Part shown: positions 56,340 through 64,000 of the stretch, piece by piece
Layout: every line of letters begins with the position of its first letter
How positions within the stretch are numbered: the first letter of the stretch is position 1
Source of the DNA: Atherix ibis
Lineage: Eukaryota; Arthropoda; Insecta; Diptera; Athericidae
Assembly: GCA_958298945.1 (NCBI GenBank)
Contig: OY282606.1
Span: forward strand, 90,713,696 to 90,777,695
Reading direction: 5' to 3'
Length of the DNA stretch: 64,000 nt
Notes under the pieces: model-generated
What the model saw: the letters and a program-made list of their open reading frames with translations, nothing else
The model's database searches: none
What the model was told of the DNA's origin: nothing
Program-made: the position numbers and the translations under genes

Positions 56340-57180
56340 AAAAAAAGCTTCTGTTCGAGTGTTAAAAACAGAAGCTTTAAGCTTTTATGAAAAAAAATAC
56401 GAGCAGATGGAAGGACATACGCTCTTATTAAAGTAAAACTAGTGAGAACACTTTTAGTATTATGAGCCAATTTTATTGTGTTTTTTTTTAATAAATCGAC
56501 TAATTTTTTATTATTTTTGAAAGTTTTACTCAAAACCTTCCTGTTTTTTTCTTCAGAAAAGCGTCTGTTCAAGTATTGAAAACAGAAGTTTTAAGCTTTT
56601 GTGCAAATAAATACAAGCAGATGGATGGACAGGCGCCCTTATTAAAAAGTAAAAGTAGTGAGAACACTTTTAGTATTATGAGCCAATTTTAGTGTTTTTT
56701 TAAATAAGTCCACTAATTTTTGATCAATTTTGAAAGTTTCACTAGAAACTTTTCTGTTTCTTCTGTTTTTTTTAGTAAAATCTTCTGTTTGAGTATTGAA
56801 AATTGAAGCTTAAAGCTATTATGCAAATAAAAACGAGCAGATGGAAGGCCATACGCTCTTATTAAAGTAAAACTAGTGAGAACACTTTTAGTATTATGAG
56901 CCAATTTTAGTGTTTTTTTAAATAAGTCCACTAATTTTTGATCAATATTGAAAGTTTCACTAGAAACTTTTCTGTTTTTTCTGTTTTTTTTAGTAAAATC
57001 GTCTGTTTGAGTATTGAAAATTGAAGCTTTAAGCTATTATGCAAATAAATACGAGCAGATGGAAGGCCATACGCTCTTATTAAAGTAAAACTAGTGAGAA
57101 CACTTTTAGTGTTCAATTTTATTGTGTTTTTCTTAAATAAATCGACTAATTTTTGGTCAATTTTGAAAGTTTTGCTAAAA
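56340..57180. repeat. tandem array, ~214-220-bp unit, four copies
   Basis: The word GAGTATTGAAAA.(A/T)GAAGCTTTAAGC recurs at 56357, 56571, 56791 and 57009 (periods 214, 220, 218). Units share ACGAGCAGATGGAAGG, CATACGCTCTTATTAAAGTA, AAACTAGTGAGAACACTTTT and TGAGCCAATTTTA. Units 3 and 4 are nearly identical, units 1 and 2 more diverged. On the minus strand three of four units keep an open frame reading TKSVLTSFTLIRAYGLPSAR. No similarity to the 23.6-kb array. Confidence 0.92.
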
Positions 57181-57229
57181 ATTGGCAGAAATTGTACCCA
57201 GGTTTTTTAGAATAGAATTATTAACGACC

Positions 57230-57415
57230 TCACATTAAATTAGGGGTTAAACTAATAAATTCCATTTCGTAGTATTTAAAACTAAAATTTTTAGTCGTAA
57301 CAATTATATTCGAACCATCAAGTAAAACAGGATATTCCCCATTATATGATGGCACGTTTTCCATATTAAAATTGCAATTGCTTTGATGAATTCTGAACAT
57401 TGCACATTTCTTCAT
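57230..57415 (-). CDS. candidate minus-strand exon, unrecognised
   Basis: Minus-strand ORF from ATG 57415: MKKCAMFRIHQSNCNFNMEN, then VPSYNGEYPVLLDGSNIIVT, ending LTPNLM. Residue make-up looks protein-like (Cys pairs, Gly/Pro turns) rather than the usual low-complexity AT translation. The last codons overlap a good donor match AAT/GTGAGG, so it may be an exon rather than a complete gene. No homology recognised. It lies between a tandem array and the + strand gene at 57720. Confidence 0.25.
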   Translation of the reverse strand: MKKCAMFRIHQSNCNFNMENVPSYNGEYPVLLDGSNIIVTTKNFSFKYYEMEFISLTPNLM

Positions 57416-57719
57416 CCTCGAATAGTTTAATATCTCAATTTTTATGACTGATAATAATCGCAAATAAGTTCATCGTCATAATAATAGAGCAAATAAGTTC
57501 ATCGTTATCAAAAGTTTTATTATTAAAAATAATTAATAGCAACAAACAAAATAAAACAAAATATTCCAAAAAAAAATTGTATATAAAAAAAAATTGTGAA
57601 TAAATTTAAAGATTTTCTAAAAGAGTTTAAAGAAATTCACAAGAAAAATCTAGGAAATTTTATGCGTAAATTCTTGGCATTTTTATTGTGAACACTTTTG
57701 CCTTTGGGGTCATAAATTC

Positions 57720-58573
57720 ATGACTGTTTGGGTCTTGACTGCTGAATCGCGCTACAACTGTACTCTTAACCTTACACGTAATGTTTATTATTTTTGTTTT
57801 TGCAATTTATCCATTTTGATTTGTTCGCCCTTTTTTGGAATAATCACTATTTTTTCTCTCGTCATTTTTCTTGCTTTTAATCGCAAAGTTGATCGTCTTG
57901 TAAAACGGTTTTTGTGATCGCGCAAGTATCATAAATTTTTTAAAATGGCATAAAAAAAATGTTTTTATTTTATTTTTTAGTACATATAGTTTTTATTATA
58001 TTAACAGTAACAGTAAATATGTATGAAAAAAATAATTCCATAAGTGTTTCGAGAAAACGTTCTAATGGGACTTGTGGGTTTTTTGTCATATTTCTAAATT
58101 CTAAATTAAATACTAAATTTTAGCAATTTGAACAACTATTAAGAATTAATGAACAAAGTCTTAATAACCACAATAATTTTAAAATTAAATTCTAAGATTT
58201 TTCATTAAAATGCTATAATTTTTCGTAATTTTTACAAATGTTATAATTTTTCCTTTTTTTTATGTAAAATATTTTTTTTCTTGAGAAATTTCAAAAAATT
58301 CAAAAATTTTACAGATCATGACAGATAATAAAACCTTTAATGAAAGCGCTCCATTGCCAATTAACGATAGTCGTAGAAATTTGGTTTGTTTATGTAACTT
58401 TTCCTTAATTGTTTTTTTTTTTATATTTTGAACAGCTTAGTGTGAAGGGAGAAAATATTTCTACTGAAAGTGCCACAATAACTCAGGCTATTTGGGGACA
58501 ACTAAAGGGCACTCCGACTATGTCACTAGCTCAATACGAATGGGCTGTGTCACTAAATCTGGGCACTAGATAG
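57720..58573 (+). CDS. three-exon gene, predicted single-pass membrane protein
   Basis: Exon model: 57720-57899, 58315-58383, 58436-58573; all junctions are phase 0. Exon 1 (60 codons) starts MTVWVLTAESRYNCTLNLTR and has one hydrophobic span (about residues 30-52) followed by NRKVDRL, which suggests a cytoplasmic C-terminus. Exon 2 reads IMTDNKTFNESAPLPINDSR then RNL; exon 3 reads LSVKGENISTESATITQAIW, GQLKGTPTMSLAQYEWAVSL, NLGTR and stops. Intron 2 is 52 nt with GT at 58384, a T-rich tract and AACAG at 58435; intron 1 has acceptor TTTTACAG at 58314 and a weaker donor CTT/GTAAAA. AATAAA follows the stop by one base. Exons 2-3 are secure; exon 1 and the start are less so. Product unrecognised. 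Confidence 0.55.
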
Positions 58574-58574
58574 A

Positions 58575-58580
58575 AATAAA
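58575..58580 (+). terminator. poly(A) signal
   Basis: AATAAA immediately after the TAG stop of the gene ending at 58573. Such extreme proximity occurs in compact fly 3' UTRs; cleavage would fall within the next ~30 bases. Confidence 0.5.
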
Positions 58581-58889
58581 AATATTTTTTCTATAAGCGG
58601 ATCGACTTTAAATATTATTTATTTTATGTAAAAGTAAAGTTTTCTATTAAAAAAACATTTTATCAAAAATGGATTAAAATCTTTCTGACTTTTGCTAAAT
58701 GAAAATTTTTTTTGCGGATATAATTATTAATAGAGAAAATATTTTCAAAAATAAATTATTCTAAAAAATAATTTCAAATTTTAAAATTTTTTTAAGTAAA
58801 AGTTTTTCCAAAATTTTAACGTAAAATCTCGAAAACAATTGTGACGAGCGACTGCAAAAGAGCCGTCATAATTTTTCAAATCTTCACAA
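58581..58889. other. AT-rich stretch, no gene seen
   Basis: A/T-rich sequence between the gene end and the next LINE; no feature recognised. Confidence 0.45.
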
Positions 58890-59960
58890 TCTTGTGTTAA
58901 TCACACGAGCAATGACGCTTAAGTATTTGATGGGTGTCTTTAGGAAAGGAATTGAAGGATAGTTCTTGAACAGAAGGAGAAGTATGAACTTTTTATAACG
59001 AGACACAGCCACATCAAAAAAGAAATGAGACTTCAAGATTATGATGAATAACCCCAGAGTTCTAGTCCGTAAGTCCATATTGGTTTCAGTCGGGCATTGT
59101 ATAAAAGTGCTTTGCTGCCTATAGTAAATTTTGAACGCTTCCATATCAAGCGTTTGTCTAAGTTCAGTCCAAAGTACCGAACTTTGGTCTGTTGCGTCCA
59201 TGGACAAGTTCAGTCCATGGTACTGTCATGAAGGTATATGGGAGGATATGGTTCATGGTGGAGAGTAAAAGTCACGTGGATAGATTTACGTTCATTAACG
59301 TTTAATTCTTTACCTGGTAAATCAGTTATGGAGGGTTTGGATTTGGGTTTGGATAATTTCAAAAGCTTGTTGGTGATTTTCTCTAGATGCAAGGCTGGCT
59401 ATATCGTCGGTGTACATAGCAAAAAAGGTTTTGGAACAGATTGGGATGTCGAACGTGTAAATCTTGTAAAGAATGGGTACAAGTAGACTACCCTGTGGAA
59501 CATCAGCCAATATCGAAATACCAGGCTTTTAATGGAATCGCCTTCAGCTTCTTGGTTACGTTTCTTTGGGATGTGATTGACAGTATCAAGATGACGGTCT
59601 TTTAAATGTGTTTAGATCTTGGGGCTTAAATTGGGTGAACAAGAAGGCTGGAGAACAGTAGATATCCTATTTTAAAAAAAAAAACTCCTTCATGGAGATG
59701 ACCGTGTGACACGACACTGTACCAAGTATCTTCAATGTCCGCTCTGACTGACGCAAAGAACCTTTTAAGAACTTCTTGAATGTAAATCCAGAGTCTGTAC
59801 TCACAAACTCCTCTAACTTGTCTTACATTTTTCGCAATTTTCTATGTGTTGAGACCCTCTGTGAACGAAAAATATATTTTTTCCTCAAAAATATTTTGTA
59901 TCACAAAAAGAATAACTGCTCTCAATAAGGAATGTTCGCCATAGGCTCAGTGCAACTTTT
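58890..59960 (-). mobile_element. Jockey-like LINE fragment
   Basis: Minus strand: ADVPQGSLLVPILYKIYTFD at 59450-59507 (family AGVPQGSVLGPLLYNIYT), TKTFFAMYTDDIASLAS with YTDD in place of YADD, LPGKELNVNERKSIHVTFTL at 59265-59325, then a C-terminal part 58890-59110 shared with 5300-5590. Upstream (59520-59960 read on minus) is decayed fingers/palm sequence such as TVNHIPKKRNQEAEGDS. Stops and frameshifts throughout. Confidence 0.75.
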
Positions 59961-61989
59961 CTTAAGCCAAACTCGCGGAACTTAATACAAAATTTGACAA
60001 CACAATTTTTTGTTTGTTTCCTCACCTCCACTGCTTTAAATTGGGCACATAAGTTTTTCTTATTAAAGCAAAAAATAAATATTTAGCCAATGTAAATGCA
60101 CAATATCAAAAATTACCACTTATCTATTACCTGGCTCTCGACCTGGTTCTCATTCCAAATTTTTGGTGTCACGTTTTTGTTCTGGGGTCTAAATTGAGTA
60201 ATTTCTTGTCTATGATGGCATGTAAAATTCTAAATAAAAACTCACTAAATTTATGATCTACGCAACTTCGAGAATAACGCAAACTGCGGTACTTTTGTCC
60301 TCGATTCAATTTACAACAAAAAAGACAAAATAAATAAGTACTCCCACGCTTATAACCTTTTAAGACTCAAAAAATCATTTAATTTCTTTTATGTTCCCAA
60401 AAAAAAAAAATCAAAAAACTCTTGTTTTAAATTTCAATTAGTTTTAAAGTCTTCTCGTTTTGCAGTCTATTTTTTTTGTTGTTATCATTTTCAGCTAATC
60501 TCATCTCATTTTTCTCTTACTTTATCTAAATTTTTTCCACAAAACAAGATAAAACCATCATTTTTATTTTGTTTTATTTTATCAAATCTTATCAACAGAT
60601 CGATTTTTAAGCTTTCACAATTGGGGTCGAATTTATGATTTCATTAAATATAAATGAAATGCAATATAAAAAATTTAATTGGCAAAATATTCACTGCTGA
60701 TAAAATTATGTCCATTTTGAATTTAAATCTGAGCTTTTAGTGCTCGTCTCCATCTGTAAAAGGTATCATCACTTTCCAAACGTCCCCCCTACTCGTTTCT
60801 CCCCCATTCAACCGCTTTTACATATTTATTTTTTTTTTTTTTTTTTGATATTTATTATTATTTATTTGGGGTGGTGACGGGGTTGGATTTTTTGGCTTTT
60901 TTTTTTGAAGACTTTAGAAAAAGCGATGTTTTTTCTATCAATATTAATGTTTGCCTGGTGGCTCCACAATGCCTCTCAATCGGTTGCCTGTCTATGGTGG
61001 ATGTTCTGATGCACTCGATATAATTTCGTTGGAATCGATTCGTATCAAATCAGCAGATCAACTGTTATCGTAACTATAGAAACAGTTCAGCAAACACTTC
61101 CAATCGTATTGAATCTTCTCCACTCGTTATGTGATGGCACCTAAAATCATCCATGATTCGGACACGTTCCTGTTTCGTGTGACTTTTATTTTAATTACAA
61201 TATATTTTTTGGTGAATTTCTCTTGAGAGACCTTTATTGACGTTCACTTTTGGCACAAAATCATATGAAACCGTCTCCGGTGTTATGAAATGCAATTTAT
61301 TGATGAAAAAAAAATAAGACGTTTAACATTGTTAAATATTTTCATTTTTTTATTGATGTTGTTTTTCTTTTTTAATTTTTACTTAATAACATTTATTTAA
61401 AAGTTAAACTCTGGAATTTATCATAATTTTCAATTTCTGAAGAGAAAAATTATTATTTTGTATATTTTTTTTTTTTGGTTTTTTTTTTGGTTTTTCGATA
61501 TCTTAAAAATTCAAAAACTTTGTAATTGCTCATAAAAGTTCAATAAAAATAAGCCAAATATTCATGTTATCGTTAAATACTTTTTTAATTAATAATTATA
61601 TTCAACATTTATAACAAGAATATTTGTACATTTTTAATTAATATTTAAATATCAAAATATAAAAATTTATTTACTCTAAAAAAAAACAACAAAAAAATTG
61701 CAGACAAAAAGCAATTTATAAATGCGAAAATGTTTTTTTTTTTTTTATAGTGATTGTACTTTCCAATGGAATGTATGTGTATATTGTGTATCCGCCCCCA
61801 CAAGAGTTTTGGTTTTTTTTTTTTAAATACAATTTCGTTACTTATAATAAATTTTCTTTTCTCCCAAAAACTTTTCTTGAAATTTTTCATATTTACTTGA
61901 AAGCTTATGATTTATTAATGTAATTTTTTTTGTTTATAAAATATTTTCTCCTTTTTATAAGAAAATTTATAGCCAGTTAGTTTTATATA
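59961..61989. other. AT-rich stretch; balanced patch 60940-61270
   Basis: 60940-61270 is balanced and non-repetitive (GGTGGCTCCACAATGCCTCT and following) without a convincing frame on either strand; probably host non-coding. 60780-60810 has a C-rich CGTCCCCCCTACTCG patch. Everything else is A/T-rich. Confidence 0.4.
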
Positions 61990-61991
61990 TA

Positions 61992-62913
61992 AGGTGTAGT
62001 AAAAAGAAATACATTATTTTTGCATTAAATTGAAGGTTTTATTTAGCATGGATAGAATGATACGATTTAGGTCAAATATGCACCGTTTTGTTCGATAGCT
62101 TGTTGCCATTTTGGAGGTAATTTCATAATGCCTATCTCATAGAAACTCTCGTCCCTATTGGCAAAAAACTGGGACAGTCGATTTTCACAATCTTCTCTTG
62201 AGGCGAATTTTTCACCTGCAAAATCATTCGTCATAGACAGGAAGAGGTGGTAATTACTTGGTGCCAGGTCCGGACTATAAGGTGGATGCATAAGAACATC
62301 CCAACCAAGGTCCCGGAACTTCTGGCGAGTCACTATCGATGTATGCGGCCTGGCGTTGTCCTGATGGAACACAATTCCTCTCCTTCTTTTAGACGGTCCA
62401 ATTGTTGACAATATAGGTCCGAATTAAGAGTTCGGCCATAGGGGAGCAGCTCATAGTAGATGATTTTTTGTGCAATGTTTAGCTCCTGGGCATTAGAAAC
62501 AGTGCTTACGTGACGGTCGGATTCGACGATTTCCATTATTTTATCGACATTTTCGACAATTGGCCTTCCAGAGCGTGATGCATCTTTGACATCAAAATTA
62601 CCGGAACGGAATCGACGAAACCAAAATTGCGCATGATTGGCTGCTACAGTATCAGGACCATAAACACTATTCACATTTTTAGCTACCTGGCTTCCGTTTT
62701 CGCCTTTATCGAAGAAAAACTGTAAAATATGGCGTATTTTCTCTTTGTTGGTGTCCATCTTTAACGCGTGCTAAAAAAATACTGAGTCAAGTAATCACAA
62801 AAACTTATCTTTCTAACGCCATCTATTGCAACCCGATCGCACTTTTAAAACGGGAGATATAGATTCCTAAAGCCATCTATTGGCAAAATAATGGATTACT
62901 TTTTACTACACCT
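61992..62913 (-). mobile_element. mariner family 4, internally deleted
   Basis: TA-flanked (61990-61991, 62914-62915), 922 bp, with ends AGGTGTAGTAAAAAG(A/T)AAT and CATTATTTT on both sides, near-perfect over ~30 bp. The ends loosely resemble cecropia-type mariners, but I do not insist on the subfamily. About 360 bp shorter than a full mariner because of deletions in the transposase gene. The right end abuts a DUF4817-type leader remnant (62935-63010). Confidence 0.9.
62067..62758 (-). pseudogene. mariner transposase, central deletion
   Basis: Start ATG at 62758: MDTNKEKIRHILQFFFDKGE, a helix-turn-helix domain with FWFRRFRSGNFDVKDASRSG, VSTVSNAQELNIAQK, then a direct jump to IIYYELLPYGRTLNSDLYCQ; this removes ~100 residues including the first catalytic D. 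A second smaller deletion with frame change joins QQLDRLK to RRGIVFHQDNARPHTS (second D). The rest is open: HPPYSPDLAPSNYHLFLSMT (third D), FASREDCENRLSQFFANRDE, IMKLPPKWQQAIEQNGAYLT and stop. Non-functional but with both ends good, so potentially a cross-mobilisable passenger. Confidence 0.87.
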
Positions 62914-62934
62914 TATATAAAAATTTAATCGTCG

Positions 62935-63010
62935 ATAAAACATATATTTGACAGCTGTCAAACGATAGGACTACATTTTTTGAACCACCAAATGCATAAC
63001 TCGTTATTAG
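62935..63010 (-). mobile_element. DUF4817-type 5' leader remnant
   Basis: Inverted words ACAGCTGTCAAACGATAGGA, ACCAAATGCATAAC correspond to the leader near 38.58-38.62 and 54.14-54.18 kb. No coding part follows on the left, where the mariner ends. Confidence 0.45.
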
Positions 63011-64000
63011 GTAAGATATTACAAAGAGCATTTATAGGTTTACCATTATTCCTATAGAGCTCGCAAAATCACCAAAAAGTAACATGAACAACCACCAAAG
63101 ATTATCTGTACTATTGATGTGCACGAAAAGTTAATTCTTGAACCATATTGTACAATATTGGTTGTTGTCTGTGGTACAAAAGTAAATACACAAACCAGAA
63201 AATTTTTGCTTTCGCAAAGATTTCTTCTAAAACTTTACGACATTCAGTGTGTCTCGGATATTTGCATATCAAACACTGTTCGAAAAATTAAACTTTTTAT
63301 TATAAATGGTTGATTTAAGCTTTATTGGCATTTATATTACATACAAGAACCTCTCATTACATCTTCTACAGATTTTATGATTTTAATACAGAAGCTTCTC
63401 AAAATTTATAGTACCGACACAAACCTAATATGATTTATTAAATACAAACACCTTCCACTTCAGTTTTTGAAGAAAAATATCTGCAATAGGCGAACAGTTA
63501 GCATAAAAGTGCATTAACTGCATTGCTGCATAAGGTAGAACAGTTACCGTACTAGGACTTTTGAGGAAAAACTCTCTTCCATCTTTGATAGCTTATTTCT
63601 TGGACATATCAAATAACAACGCTATTATTTTTTTATACGTTTGTATTTTACGTTAGTCACTATTTAATAAAAAATAAAAACACATTGCAATGGATCGACG
63701 GTTCAAATTTTGTGACCAATAAAATAAATTGGTTAGAAAAAAAAATAAAAAAATCGAAAAACCAAATTTTGCTTGTAATTGCTAAAAAAAAAACTTGTTG
63801 TTTAGACAGTATCGTAATTAAATATATACTCAATAAATAGAATTTTTTATATTTGCTATACTTTAAGGTAATTTATGGCAATTACGATTAAATGAAAAAA
63901 AAAAGATCTTATTTAAGAGTGCAAAATGTAACCTTTAAAAACCCATTCCGCATGTACCATTTTTATATTTTTAGTTATACAATATTATATTTTGTTGATC
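63011..64000. other. AT-rich stretch, no gene seen
   Basis: A/T-rich; the 64-codon ORF at 63119-63313 is not recognisable and has no splice or promoter context. Confidence 0.45.

Noticed and set aside
59238..59486. 82-codon + strand ORF
   Set aside because: It is antisense to the LINE reverse transcriptase blocks on the minus strand, which carry the recognisable motifs.
1..64000. CRISPR array, bacterial operons, phage or plasmid features
   Set aside because: Codon context, splice-like structures, mariners and LINEs show nuclear insect-type DNA; the tandem arrays have long adjacent units without spacers.

Overview
This is a very AT-rich eukaryotic window that looks like insect DNA, most likely from a fly (Diptera). 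The evidence is the mix of mauritiana-like and irritans-like mariners, Jockey-type LINE fragments, a 52-nt intron, long A/T runs and a fly-style heat-shock promoter. I see no prokaryotic organisation, no rRNA and no clear tRNA. The species call is inference only.

Most recognisable sequence is transposon debris in four layers. (1) Relics of one IS630-Tc1-mariner transposase family, with WFQQDGA-like and NWPPRSCDLTPLDFFLWG-like signatures (the type I remember as DUF4817), occur about eleven times: near 4.7-5.1, 11.2/12.2-12.7, 19.2-19.7, 26.5, 28.9-29.4, 37.9-38.6, 41.2/42.6-43.1, 46.8-47.5, 53.0-53.4, 53.9-54.2 and 63.0 kb. (2) Jockey-like non-LTR retrotransposon fragments lie near 1.1-1.6, 5.3, 8.3, 10.8, 22.2-23.0, 34.5, 37.7, 50.4-53.9 (split) and 58.9-60.0 kb. 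(3) Eight mariner insertions follow: three Mos1-like (3.4, 41.3, 51.8 kb), three of a second family with CGAGGTCTGTTC ends (11.3, 14.65, 27.9 kb), one irritans-like (36.3 kb) and one internally deleted element (62.0 kb). Several sit inside layers 1 and 2. (4) Three tandem arrays: a diverged ~50-60 bp minisatellite (7.2-8.1 kb) and two unrelated arrays with ~215-220 bp periods (23.6-24.5 and 56.3-57.2 kb).

Host signal is thin. The best gene is a three-exon model on the + strand at 57720-58573 (predicted single-pass membrane protein, 128 aa, unrecognised) with a poly(A) signal just after the stop. A phased heat-shock-element array at 40797-40873, followed by a core-promoter-like segment and an A-rich leader, looks like an hsp promoter cut off from its gene by transposon insertion. 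Weaker candidates are a 177-codon GC-richer ORF behind a TATA box (31762-32350), a 78-codon ORF (27190-27426), a possible first coding exon with a strong donor (30498-30557) and a possible promoter/leader near 44.6 kb. Much of the rest reads as intergenic or long-intron sequence.

The most unusual observations are: a 1674-bp insertion in a LINE that appears to be a Mos1-like mariner transposed together with a captured piece of another transposon; the orphan heat-shock promoter; a mariner sublineage carrying its 5' end inverted at both termini; and three near-perfect inverted duplications with 3-5 nt loops that look like template-switch scars.
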